A stretch of DNA of 64,000 bases. Source: an uncultured Blautia sp. GTDB taxonomy: Bacteria > Bacillota > Clostridia > Lachnospirales > Lachnospiraceae. A model generated the notes under the pieces. It was given only the letters and a program-made list of their open reading frames with translations. It was not told the origin of the DNA and did no database searches. Positions within the stretch are counted from its first letter, which is position 1. The number at the start of each line of letters is the position of its first letter. A program made the translations under genes and the position numbers. Below, one piece after another: positions 45,580 to 54,307 of this stretch. Location: contig NZ_CAKRNY010000015.1 in NCBI RefSeq assembly GCF_934371575.1, forward strand, positions 1 through 64,000. The letters run 5' to 3'.

Positions 45580-46694
45580 CAGCCTTACTTGAATTAAAGC
45601 AGAAAATTAAAAGAGTGTACGGACAGTATGAAATGTATATCCTGCCTGTAATGAAATTTGTGTTGGCCCTGGTTTACTTCCTGTGGATCAATGCCAATAT
45701 GGGATATATGTCCAAGATAAATAATGTTTTTCTTGTGCTTATTCTGGCACTGATCTGCTCTGTCCTGCCATCCTCAGCTATGATGTATATAGGATTTATA
45801 CTGATTGTTGCACACAGTTATGCGCTGGGCATAGAGGTTGCAGCATTTATGCTGGTACTGATTTTACTGATGCTTATTTTCTTCCTGAGATTCAGCGGAG
45901 AACAGAACACTATTTTCGTATTTACACCACTTTCTTTTGCATTCAGTCTTCCGGCGCTTCTTCCTATTGGAAGCGGACTGATGGAAAGCAGTTTGTCTGC
46001 AATTCCGGCTGGCTGTGGTGTGGTTATGTATTATTTTATACGCTTTTTAAGATCCCAGTCTGCAATCCTTGTGAATCCGGAGCTTGAAATGACAGACAAG
46101 CTTCAGATCATGGCAGATGGTCTGGTACAGAACTGGGGAATGTGGATCACGGTGGTTGCGTTTGTTGCTGTGATTCTTCTGGTACATCTGATCCGTACCC
46201 GTTCCTTTGACCATGCATGGAGAATATCCATAATTACAGGCGGCGTTGCTTATGTGTTTATAATGCTGGTTGGAAGTTTTGGAATGAGTCTGAATGCAAC
46301 TGTAGCTATGGTTCCGCTTCTGATCTGTACTATTGCGGCCGTTCTTTTGGCACTGGTCATGGAATTTTTCGCATTTGGTGGAGACTATAGCCGTGCAGAA
46401 CGTCTGGAATATGAAGATGATGAGTATTTTTACTATGTTAAGGCTGTTCCGAAGGCAACTGTTGCAACATCAGAGAGAAGCATTAAGAAAATAAATGCAG
46501 AGCCTGTACGTGAAGACAGAAAAGTAGAAGAGAATACTGCTACTTATGCGAATCCAATCTTTCGTCAGGATGAGAAACCGAAAAAAAGAAGGGTTTCAGC
46601 TCCGGCAGAAAGAAAGCCGGGAAGGGTTGAGAAGCCGGAAGCGAAAGATGTTGATTTTGAGAAAAAACTTGAAGAATCCCTTAAGGATCTTTAA
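45576..46694 (+). CDS. Unknown polytopic membrane protein with charged tail
   Basis: Protein of 372 residues with about eight to nine membrane helices in residues 20-275 and a cytoplasmic, very charged C-terminal tail (residues ~280-372) rich in Lys, Arg and Glu. No transporter motif is recognisable. Translation is coupled to the smaller membrane protein before it. It lies directly upstream of cdaA but is cut off by a terminator. I think it is a Lachnospiraceae-type conserved protein of unknown function. Confidence 0.78.
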   Translation: MTALLELKQKIKRVYGQYEMYILPVMKFVLALVYFLWINANMGYMSKINNVFLVLILALICSVLPSSAMMYIGFILIVAHSYALGIEVAAFMLVLILLMLIFFLRFSGEQNTIFVFTPLSFAFSLPALLPIGSGLMESSLSAIPAGCGVVMYYFIRFLRSQSAILVNPELEMTDKLQIMADGLVQNWGMWITVVAFVAVILLVHLIRTRSFDHAWRISIITGGVAYVFIMLVGSFGMSLNATVAMVPLLICTIAAVLLALVMEFFAFGGDYSRAERLEYEDDEYFYYVKAVPKATVATSERSIKKINAEPVREDRKVEENTATYANPIFRQDEKPKKRRVSAPAERKPGRVEKPEAKDVDFEKKLEESLKDL

Positions 46695-46703
46695 TAGGAA
46701 AAA

Positions 46704-46745
46704 GGTTACCGGGGAAATTATCCGGTAACCATTTTGTTATTTTAT
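46704..46745 (+). terminator. Terminator upstream of cdaA
   Basis: GGTTACCGG/CCGGTAACC with a nine-base loop, then ATTTTGTTATTTT. Only about 35 bases separate it from cdaA, with no good promoter in between, so some read-through into cdaA may be normal. Confidence 0.8.
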
Positions 46746-46776
46746 TAAAAAATCTGAAACAGGAAAGGAGTACATT

Positions 46777-47664
46777 ATGCAGGATATGGCAATCAGATTA
46801 TCTGGATATTTGTCCAAACTTTCCCTGCCTAGTCTGGGAGTTACAGACATACTGGAGATTGCCCTGATTTCCTTTTTTATTTATCAGTTTATGGTATGGA
46901 TTAAATTTACCCGTGCATATACACTGCTGAAGGGAATTCTGGTAGTACTTCTTTTTATTTTATTTGCCTATATTCTGAAGATGAATACGATCCTCTGGAT
47001 CATTAAAAATCTTTCTACCATACTTCTTACCAGTGTTGTTGTTATTTTCCAGCCTGAGTTGCGTAAAATGCTTGAGCAGCTGGGCCAGAAGAAGATAATG
47101 GCTTCTATTCTGCCCCTTGATTCCGGAAAGGAAGTACAGGAGCGTTTTACAGATAAGACTGTTAATGAGCTTGTAAAAGCGTGTTTTGATATGGGAGAAG
47201 TAAAAACAGGTGCGTTGATCGTAATCGAGCAGAATATTCGTCTGAGTGAGTATGAGCGTACCGGAATTAATGTGGATGCAGTGCTTACAAGTCAGCTTCT
47301 GATCAATATTTTTGAGCATAATACTCCTCTTCATGACGGAGCTGTTCTTGTGCGGGGAAATCGAATCGTGGCAGCGACCTGTTATCTGCCTCTTTCCGAT
47401 AATATGGAACTGAGCAAGCAGCTTGGAACCCGTCACAGAGCTGGAGTGGGTATCAGTGAGGTAAGTGATTCTCTGACAATTATCGTTTCCGAGGAAACAG
47501 GTCTGGTTTCTGTGGCTCAGGATGGAAAGCTCAGCAGAGGACTTAACAGTGCAGAACTCAGAGCAGCACTGACAAAAGCACAGAATAAGAAGGTTGTCAT
47601 TAACAGTAAACTGCGTCATCTGTTGAAAGGAAGAATGAAACATGAAGAAGACAAAGCTGACTAG
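46777..47664 (+). CDS. cdaA: Diadenylate cyclase CdaA
   Basis: Makes cyclic di-AMP, a second messenger for potassium and wall homeostasis. It has 295 residues: three membrane helices in residues ~22-100, then a DAC domain with the catalytic motifs PLHDGAVLV and GTRHRAGVGISE. GGAG precedes the ATG. It overlaps cdaR by 23 bases. In most Firmicutes the third gene would be glmM; it is not here. Confidence 0.97.
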   Translation: MQDMAIRLSGYLSKLSLPSLGVTDILEIALISFFIYQFMVWIKFTRAYTLLKGILVVLLFILFAYILKMNTILWIIKNLSTILLTSVVVIFQPELRKMLEQLGQKKIMASILPLDSGKEVQERFTDKTVNELVKACFDMGEVKTGALIVIEQNIRLSEYERTGINVDAVLTSQLLINIFEHNTPLHDGAVLVRGNRIVAATCYLPLSDNMELSKQLGTRHRAGVGISEVSDSLTIIVSEETGLVSVAQDGKLSRGLNSAELRAALTKAQNKKVVINSKLRHLLKGRMKHEEDKAD

Positions 47665-48940
47665 GAATTTTACCTTGAAGATCATGTCTGTTTTCATCGG
47701 TTTTCTGATATGGTTTATTGTAGTAAATGTGGATAACCCGATTTCCAGCAAAAGCATTACAATTGCAGGGGATAAGGTAGAACTGCAGAATACCGCTTAT
47801 GTAGACAGCGCAAATATGATGTGTCTGCAGGATGATGATCCGGATCCTATCAGAGTTACCATCACAGGGGAGAGAAGACTGCTCAGCAGGATCACACAGG
47901 CGAATATCACTTTGACAGCAGATCTTCAGCAGGCCGGAAGTCTGGATACCAATCCGGTTATGGTTCCTATTACAGCATCCTGTACGGGAATCAGCCCGGA
48001 GAATATTAAAGTGACACCACAGTATCTCAGTGTAAGACTGGAAGAGAAAGTAACACAGGAATTTCTGGTTAATGTAAATTACGGCTCCAGTCAGCCAGGT
48101 AAAGGCTATGAGGTGGGAATACAGACTGCAAGTCCTGAGAAAGTCAAAATTACAGGACCGAAGTCGCTGGTAAATAAAATTGATAAAGTAAATGCGACAG
48201 TTGATGTTGATGGCAAAACAAAAGATTTTTCAGAGGAAGCTGATCTGAATATTATTGATAAGAATCAGGACAGCCTTGCGGGAAGAATGGCTTATCTTAC
48301 TATAGATAATACGAAAGTAGTAGTTACGACCAGATTCTGGAAAATCCGTACAGGAGTGAATATTGGAGCCAATTATGTGGGTGTGCCGGCAGATGGCTAT
48401 CAGGTGGAAAGTGTTACCACAGTTCCGGATACTATAAGTCTTGCAGGAACTGATGAAGCACTGGAGACACTGAAAGAGAATGATAATACTATCTGGATTG
48501 GCGGTACCGACATTGATATTTCAGGTGAGACAGCTGATATTGAGAAAAAAGTAAGTCTTAAGGATGTACTTCCGGATGATGTGCGTCTGACCAGCGGAAC
48601 AAGTGAAGATGTATGGGTGAAAGTAAGTATTCTTCCGGTGGGAAGCCATTCTTACGGATTATTATCCAATCAGGTTGCAGTAAAAAATCTGGATGACAAT
48701 CTTCTGGTAACGTTTGGTACAGATAAGATTGAAATTCGTGTGAAAGCGACAGATGGAGATTTGGATAGTTTTAATCTGGATAAAGTGAAGGCATCTGTGG
48801 ATCTGTCTGATATGGGCGTTGGAAGTTATCAGATTCCGGTTTCTGTAGAATTGCCGAAAGGCTTTGAACTTTTGGACGATGTAATTGCTGACGTGACTAT
48901 ATCTGAGGTTTCCAATTTGAATTCCGCTGACAAGGGATAA
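47642..48940 (+). CDS. cdaR: CdaR-like YbbR-domain protein
   Basis: Regulator of CdaA, 432 residues: an N-terminal membrane anchor (residues ~10-30) and four YbbR repeats outside the cell, each with a pattern like PGKGYEVGIQTASPEKVKITGP or ADGYQVESVTTVPDTISLAG. It overlaps cdaA by 23 bases. The last repeat and stop run into a short 16-bp DNA repeat. Confidence 0.93.
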   Translation: MKKTKLTRNFTLKIMSVFIGFLIWFIVVNVDNPISSKSITIAGDKVELQNTAYVDSANMMCLQDDDPDPIRVTITGERRLLSRITQANITLTADLQQAGSLDTNPVMVPITASCTGISPENIKVTPQYLSVRLEEKVTQEFLVNVNYGSSQPGKGYEVGIQTASPEKVKITGPKSLVNKIDKVNATVDVDGKTKDFSEEADLNIIDKNQDSLAGRMAYLTIDNTKVVVTTRFWKIRTGVNIGANYVGVPADGYQVESVTTVPDTISLAGTDEALETLKENDNTIWIGGTDIDISGETADIEKKVSLKDVLPDDVRLTSGTSEDVWVKVSILPVGSHSYGLLSNQVAVKNLDDNLLVTFGTDKIEIRVKATDGDLDSFNLDKVKASVDLSDMGVGSYQIPVSVELPKGFELLDDVIADVTISEVSNLNSADKG

Positions 48941-48970
48941 AGCAGATAAGGGATAAAACAGATAAGGGAG
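48932..48970 (+). repeat. 16-bp tandem repeat containing ribosome-site-like AAGGGA
   Basis: AAGGGATAAAGCAGAT (48932-48947), AAGGGATAAAACAGAT (48948-48963) and a partial third copy AAGGGAG (48964-48970). The first copy holds the cdaR stop and the third is the ribosome site of the next gene. Confidence 0.85.
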
Positions 48971-48977
48971 TGAAACT

Positions 48978-49241
48978 ATGGTAAGTGAGAAAGTAAGGGT
49001 GAACAATCCTTCCGGGCTTCATTTACGTCCGGCCGGAATCCTCTGCAAAGAGGCGATGAAATATAAATCTCTTATAACATTTCAATATGGCGGAGGCACA
49101 GCTAATGCCAAAAGCGTGCTCAGTGTCCTGGGTGCCTGCGTGAAATGTGGTGATGAGATCATTATATTTTGTGAAGGTGATGATGAGAAAGAAGCACTGA
49201 GAAGTCTTGTAACTGTTATTAAAAACGGACTTGGCGAGTAA
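48978..49241 (+). CDS. HPr-family phosphocarrier protein
   Basis: Protein of 87 residues with the HPr fold. His15 in GLHLRPAG is the phosphate carrier from enzyme I, and Ser46 in NAKSVLSVL fits the HPr kinase site, so both regulatory residues are kept; this makes it a true HPr-like protein rather than Crh. Three Cys residues (23, 54, 57) are unusual. No other PTS genes are nearby. AAGGGAG is seven bases before the ATG. It is probably cotranscribed with cdaA-cdaR. Confidence 0.9.
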   Translation: MVSEKVRVNNPSGLHLRPAGILCKEAMKYKSLITFQYGGGTANAKSVLSVLGACVKCGDEIIIFCEGDDEKEALRSLVTVIKNGLGE

Positions 49242-49265
49242 GGCTTATAAAAGGGAGGTATAAAG

Positions 49266-51938
49266 GTGAAGAAGAGAGTTGCAGCCGCAATCTTAGGAGC
49301 AATGTTGAGTGTGTCCATGGTGCTGGAAATTCCGGCAGCTGCCTTGGATGCCGGATTTGAAGCTGGTTTTACAGCTGAACAAGCAGAAGATGGGCAGCCG
49401 GAAGAGGGCAGTGAAGAGGTACAGCCATCTGACGATGGTGAGGAAACTGACGGGAATGTTTCGGATGTTCCTGCTTCTGATGAGCAGCAGACACCAGATG
49501 ACGGAAGTGATGAAGACATTGCTTTGGATGAAAATGTCCCTTCAGATGAAGATGGATTTATTTCAGGAGAGACTGTTAATGAAACAGGAGCGACAGATCC
49601 TGCGCAGGATTTTGAAAGTGAAGTACAGGATGTTCCTGTTGACGACCAGAATGCAGCAGGTACAGAAGTTTCCGCAGAGGATTCTGACGGAGTATTCAAC
49701 TGGCAGGAATGGGAGCAGACAGCAGATGGTTTCCGTCTTCGTAAGAAAACAGCAGCAGTAACTGCTTCAGAAGTGCAGTCTTCAGAGGTACAGTCTTCAG
49801 AGGTACAGTCTTCAGAGGTACAGTCTTCAGAGGTACAGTCTTCAGAGGTACAGTCTTTGGAGGTTCAGAGTGAAGGTACAGAGGATGCTGATGCGTCAGA
49901 GGTGGCAGAAGAAACTGAGGAGACCGGAAGTGCTGATGCAGCACCTCTTGATTTCAAAGATCAGTATTATACAGCAGCAGATGGAATCGTAGAAATTACC
50001 ACAAGAACAGAGACTGGTGATACCCATACCGGTTTTTATCTGTTTAATGAGAATGGTATTCTGGTTACAGGCACTAAGTCCTTAACTGGAACTGAGAGTG
50101 TGAATGGAGCGGTTGGCGAATTCTATTTTACAACAACAAATGAAGCAGAAGCTTATGCGGAATTTGAAGGTAAAGGAGCTGCTCTGGTTCCCTGGAAGAC
50201 CACTGTGGGACAGATGAAGAAGGACTTCTGGCTGTGGAGTAAAGAGAACGGCAGTTTCCGTTATTATGGAGCTGATGGAAAGGCTATGACAGTCTCTCAG
50301 CTGGACCAGGCAGCAAATGCAAACAATACATATACCGGATATTATAAGATCAACGATGAGTATTACTGTCTGGATGCAGATGGCAAGCCGCGTACAGGTG
50401 ATATTACGCTGACGGCAAGGGGAACTTCAGCCCAGTATTATTTTATGCCAGCATCTGATGGGCAGGAGATTCCTGGCAAAATGTTCCGGGATGGCTGGAA
50501 GAGCTTCCAGACTGGCAAGGGAGAGCAGTGGAAATATTACGATTCCGGTGAGCTGGACATTGGGAAAATCGGACAGCTTCTGGTTCATGGAATTATAGTT
50601 TCAGATCTGGATGGACGTAAAGAGCCGCAGAAGTCATATCTGCTTGACAGCAAGGGATATCTGCTTAAGAGTTCTATGAAGAAGGCTGCTGATGGTAAAT
50701 ATTATATTACTGACAAAAATGGCAGCATTTACAAGAGTAAAATTGTTACATACAAGAAAAAAAGATATTACGTAGATGAAAATGGTGTAAGAGCAAACTG
50801 GAAGAATGGCTGGTATCGCTGTACGGCAGCTGGAAACAGAATGTATTATTTCGGCTCCAAGGCTGGTGTTATTGTAAAGAAGACCGGTTGGCAGAAGGTC
50901 ACTGTAAAAGGGAAATTCTATGGCTGGTTCCTTTTCAGCAAGAAGGGAAATCATTACAAAAACCAGATGAAGAGTGGATATTACTTCAGGGCTGATGGAA
51001 GGCTTGCAAGCGGTATCACAGTGATCGATGGAAAGAGCTACTTCTTTAAACCATCTACATCCAAGACCAGAAATGGTAAGATGGTTAAAAACCAGATGTT
51101 TGTCTATAAGAAGAAGACATATTTTGCAGCTGCTGACGGTGTGCTTCGCAAGAGTGGATGGCAGAAAATTGATGGCAAGTATTACTATTTCAAGAATATG
51201 AATCTTGTTAAAAACAAGTTCGTGAAAAAAGGCAAGAAATACGGGTATGTAGATGCAACAGGTAAATTTACTACCGGCTGGGTAATTGTAAATAATTCCA
51301 AGAATCTTGTAAAATACATAAATCCGGATAAGAAGGGCTTTGTAAAAAATACTTCCAGAAAGATTGGCGGTAAGCTGTATTACTTTGATAAGAATGGATA
51401 CAGAATCAATGATCTGACGAATATTTATAAGGGACCATATACAGTTGAAGTTGACCGTGTAAACGGAGTTATGACGATTTATGCAGATTCTGCCCGTACG
51501 ATCCCGGTTAAATCTATTCGAGTTTCTGTTGGAAATCCTGGAACACCAACACCTACAGGAAGATACAGTCTGACACGTTACAGCAGATGGCAGCCTCTTA
51601 TGGGACCATCCTGGGGGCAGTACGGTACTCACGTGGATGGTGCAGGACAGGGTGGAATTTTTGTTCATTCAATTGCATGCGGAGCAGCCAACAGCTATAA
51701 TCTTCCAGTAAGTGCCTACTACAAACTTGGCAGTCCGGCATCCCACGGATGTATCCGTACCTGTGTAGGCGATGCAAAGTGGGTATATTACAATTGCAGT
51801 GGTTCAACAATTTACATTTTTGATGGTAAATACAAGTCTGATGAAGTGTTCAAGGGACCGCTTGGACGTCGCGCAATTGTACCTCTTAAGGGAACTAAAA
51901 ACGGTGGATATTATGATCCTACCGATCCTGCTGCATAA
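49266..51938 (+). CDS. Secreted L,D-transpeptidase with cell-wall-binding repeats
   Basis: Exported protein of 890 residues. The signal peptide ends near residue 26 (IPAAALD). An acidic, low-complexity stretch (~27-240) contains SEVQS repeats. Choline-binding-like repeats occupy ~250-720 (for example SGWQKIDGKYYYFKNMNLVKN, by location). A YkuD L,D-transpeptidase domain closes the protein, with the catalytic motif SHGCIR (His827, Cys829) and an upstream His in IFVHSIACG. It would make 3-3 cross-links or attach proteins to peptidoglycan. The start is GTG after GGGAGG. Confidence 0.93.
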   Translation: MKKRVAAAILGAMLSVSMVLEIPAAALDAGFEAGFTAEQAEDGQPEEGSEEVQPSDDGEETDGNVSDVPASDEQQTPDDGSDEDIALDENVPSDEDGFISGETVNETGATDPAQDFESEVQDVPVDDQNAAGTEVSAEDSDGVFNWQEWEQTADGFRLRKKTAAVTASEVQSSEVQSSEVQSSEVQSSEVQSSEVQSLEVQSEGTEDADASEVAEETEETGSADAAPLDFKDQYYTAADGIVEITTRTETGDTHTGFYLFNENGILVTGTKSLTGTESVNGAVGEFYFTTTNEAEAYAEFEGKGAALVPWKTTVGQMKKDFWLWSKENGSFRYYGADGKAMTVSQLDQAANANNTYTGYYKINDEYYCLDADGKPRTGDITLTARGTSAQYYFMPASDGQEIPGKMFRDGWKSFQTGKGEQWKYYDSGELDIGKIGQLLVHGIIVSDLDGRKEPQKSYLLDSKGYLLKSSMKKAADGKYYITDKNGSIYKSKIVTYKKKRYYVDENGVRANWKNGWYRCTAAGNRMYYFGSKAGVIVKKTGWQKVTVKGKFYGWFLFSKKGNHYKNQMKSGYYFRADGRLASGITVIDGKSYFFKPSTSKTRNGKMVKNQMFVYKKKTYFAAADGVLRKSGWQKIDGKYYYFKNMNLVKNKFVKKGKKYGYVDATGKFTTGWVIVNNSKNLVKYINPDKKGFVKNTSRKIGGKLYYFDKNGYRINDLTNIYKGPYTVEVDRVNGVMTIYADSARTIPVKSIRVSVGNPGTPTPTGRYSLTRYSRWQPLMGPSWGQYGTHVDGAGQGGIFVHSIACGAANSYNLPVSAYYKLGSPASHGCIRTCVGDAKWVYYNCSGSTIYIFDGKYKSDEVFKGPLGRRAIVPLKGTKNGGYYDPTDPAA
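49767..49871 (+). repeat. Seven 15-bp units, SEVQS
   Basis: TCAGAGGTACAGTCT is present five times in identical copies (49782-49856), flanked by one variant unit on each side. Unit length is a multiple of three, so copy changes keep the frame. Confidence 0.95.
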
Positions 51939-51949
51939 ATAAAGAGCAG

Positions 51950-51998
51950 AAAAGGGTGCTTTAAAATTATCAGTTTCGATAATTTTAAGGCACCTTTT
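51950..51998 (+). terminator. Long hairpin terminator after L,D-transpeptidase gene
   Basis: AAAAGGGTGC-TTAAAATTATC pairs with GATAATTTTAA-GGCACCTTTT through nearly its whole length, with U residues at the end. Confidence 0.9.
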
Positions 51999-52017
51999 AC
52001 AGTTTTGGAGAATAACA

Positions 52018-52046
52018 TTGAAATTTGAAATAGGAAACTGTATAAT
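52018..52046 (+). promoter_or_regulatory. Promoter of the GH25 gene
   Basis: TTGAAA (52018-52023), a 17-base spacer and a perfect TATAAT (52041-52046). Confidence 0.82.
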
Positions 52047-52098
52047 AACTAAGTAACACATTTTTAACATCTTTATGAAAAAGCTGTTGGGAGGAAAT

Positions 52099-53673
52099 AT
52101 GAGTAAGTGGAAAAAGTGGCTGTCAGCCAGTTTACTGACTGCCATACTTGGAACAGCGGGAATTGCCGGAAGCACCGCAGAGGTCAGTGCAAATGCAGGA
52201 AACAGAGCTTCTTCAGGAATAGAGAATCTTTCACCGGATGAACTGGTTCCCAGCGTTGGTTCTTCCTCTTCTAAGAAGGTAAATGCCAAAGCATGGAAGA
52301 AAATTGACGGTGTTTGTTATAATGGAAGTGGTAAGGTAATAGAGAATGCGATCACCAGAGGAATTGATGTTTCTGAGTGGCAGGATAAGATTAATTGGGA
52401 AGAAGCCAGTAAGGATCTGGATTTTGCTTTTGTGCGCATTTCATATGGAACGAAGCATCTGGATAACTGTTTTGAATACAATATGACACAGGCAGAAGCT
52501 GCAGGAGTTCCGGTTGGAACTTATGTGTACAGCCTTGCCAAAACAAATAAAGAAGCATTGGCGGAGGCACAGCTTGCAATCAGACAGATGCAGGGACATA
52601 AGGTGTCCTATCCGGTTGCCTTTGATCTGGAAGATGAGAAAACATTGGGAACCCTGACGAAAAAGGAAGTTTCACAGATTGCACTCACCTTTTGTGATGA
52701 AATCCGCAAAGCTGGATATACTCCTATGCTTTATATGAATCTGAACTGGTATAATAATTATGTGGACTGGAGCGTTCTGGAAGGTTCCGGGCTTGATGTA
52801 TGGATAGCATGCTATGGAGATACCATACTTGCTCCAAGCACGGAAAAGTATAAATATACTATCTGGCAGAGCACCGCAGGAGATGAAGTTCCGGGAATGA
52901 TCCCAACAAAGAAATTGATCAGTGGTGTGGCCAAGGACAATAACGTTGATCTGAACTTTGGCTTTGTGGATTATACCACCAGGATCATGCCCAGATGGAA
53001 TGTTCAGGAAGGATACACACCGGCCACAGAGCCTTTATATGCAGATCCGAAGGTATACAAAAATGGCTGGAAAACGGTAAGCGGCAAGACTTACTACTAT
53101 GAGAATGACATAAAAGCCATGGGCTGGAGAGAAATCGGCGGAAAGTATTATTACTTCAGTGTTAAGGATGGTCATTTATGTAAGAAAGTAATTATAAAGA
53201 CAGATTCCACAGCTTATTATGTAGATAAGAAAGGCGTACGTGTTAAAAATAAGGTTGTGACAAAGAAAGACAAGACGTATTATTTTGGTGCGGACGGCAA
53301 AGCCTTAACAGGTGTGCGTAAGCTTAATAAAAAATATTATTATTTCAGTCCGGAATCCTTCTATATGCTGAAGAATTACAAATATGTAACTCCGGCTGGT
53401 ACAATCTATTATTTTGACAGCAATGGAGTCCGTGTGAAGAATAAATTTGTTACCATAAATGAAAATGGAAAGAAAAACACTTATTATTTCGGTTCCAATG
53501 GAAAAGCCTATAAAGGCTGGCACAAAATAAAAGGGAAAAAATATTATTTTTATCGTGGAACAGGAGCCAAAGCAGGTGTCCGTGCACAGAGCGTCCGTCT
53601 GAAAAACAGCAGTGGCATTGTGTCAGTATTTAACAAGAATGGCGTATGTAAGAAACAGTATAAGGCTGCCTGA
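52099..53673 (+). CDS. Secreted GH25 lysozyme with cell-wall-binding repeats
   Basis: Muramidase of 524 residues. Signal peptide is at residues 1-32 (ending near VSANA). The GH25 domain spans residues ~85-280 with Asp90 in GIDVSEWQ and the DxE pair Asp176/Glu178 in FDLEDE. About nine short aromatic repeats follow (such as GWREIGGKYYYF) of the same kind as in the L,D-transpeptidase upstream. The start at 52099 is set by GGAGG; it is close (four bases), and an ATG eight codons earlier has no ribosome site. It cleaves MurNAc-GlcNAc bonds, perhaps for its own wall turnover. Confidence 0.94.
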   Translation: MSKWKKWLSASLLTAILGTAGIAGSTAEVSANAGNRASSGIENLSPDELVPSVGSSSSKKVNAKAWKKIDGVCYNGSGKVIENAITRGIDVSEWQDKINWEEASKDLDFAFVRISYGTKHLDNCFEYNMTQAEAAGVPVGTYVYSLAKTNKEALAEAQLAIRQMQGHKVSYPVAFDLEDEKTLGTLTKKEVSQIALTFCDEIRKAGYTPMLYMNLNWYNNYVDWSVLEGSGLDVWIACYGDTILAPSTEKYKYTIWQSTAGDEVPGMIPTKKLISGVAKDNNVDLNFGFVDYTTRIMPRWNVQEGYTPATEPLYADPKVYKNGWKTVSGKTYYYENDIKAMGWREIGGKYYYFSVKDGHLCKKVIIKTDSTAYYVDKKGVRVKNKVVTKKDKTYYFGADGKALTGVRKLNKKYYYFSPESFYMLKNYKYVTPAGTIYYFDSNGVRVKNKFVTINENGKKNTYYFGSNGKAYKGWHKIKGKKYYFYRGTGAKAGVRAQSVRLKNSSGIVSVFNKNGVCKKQYKAA

Positions 53674-53742
53674 AATCCATTCGGCTGTAAAAAAGAACGT
53701 TTTTAATAATATTTTATTAATAAATTATAAGGAGAAACTAAA

Positions 53743-54297
53743 ATGGGAAAAATCAAAGTAACAAACTGTGACGATATTGAAGGATTAAAAGTAATTGAGC
53801 CAGCTGTATTTGGAGATTCCAGAGGATATTTTATGGAAACTTATAATTATAATGATTTTAAAGAGGCTGGAATTGATGTTGAATTTGTACAGGACAATCA
53901 GTCAAGCTCACGTTATGGCGTACTTCGTGGACTTCATTTTCAGCTGAATTATCCTCAGGATAAGCTGGTGCGTGTAGTAAACGGAGAAGTATTCGATGTA
54001 GCTGTTGATTTACGGGAAGGCTCCAAAACATACGGGAAATGGTACGGGGTGGTTCTTTCAGCCGAGAATAAGAAACAGTTCTTTATTCCTAAGGGATTTG
54101 CACACGGCTTTCTGGTTCTTTCCGAGAATGCAGAGTTTACTTATAAATGCTCCGATTTCTATCATCCAAACGATGAGGGCGGCCTGATCTGGAACGATCC
54201 GGATATCAATGTTCAGTGGCCAATTCCGGAAGGCATGGAGCTGATCTTCTCTGACAAAGATCAGAAATGGGGAAGCTTTAAGGAATTAAACAGATAG
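53743..54297 (+). CDS. rmlC: dTDP-4-dehydrorhamnose 3,5-epimerase
   Basis: Cupin epimerase of 184 residues in dTDP-L-rhamnose synthesis. The active-site His65 in LRGLHFQ, Lys74 in PQDKLVRV and the FFIPKGFAHGF segment are typical of RmlC. AAGGAG precedes the ATG. The other rml genes are not in the window. Its place just before an ABC polysaccharide exporter suggests that rhamnose is part of the exported glycan. Confidence 0.95.
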   Translation: MGKIKVTNCDDIEGLKVIEPAVFGDSRGYFMETYNYNDFKEAGIDVEFVQDNQSSSRYGVLRGLHFQLNYPQDKLVRVVNGEVFDVAVDLREGSKTYGKWYGVVLSAENKKQFFIPKGFAHGFLVLSENAEFTYKCSDFYHPNDEGGLIWNDPDINVQWPIPEGMELIFSDKDQKWGSFKELNR

Positions 54298-54307
54298 GAG
54301 ACTGCAG

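Noticed and set aside
49767..49871. CRISPR-like array in the L,D-transpeptidase gene
   Set aside because: Units are 15 bp, directly adjacent without spacers, and in frame; they encode SEVQS repeats.
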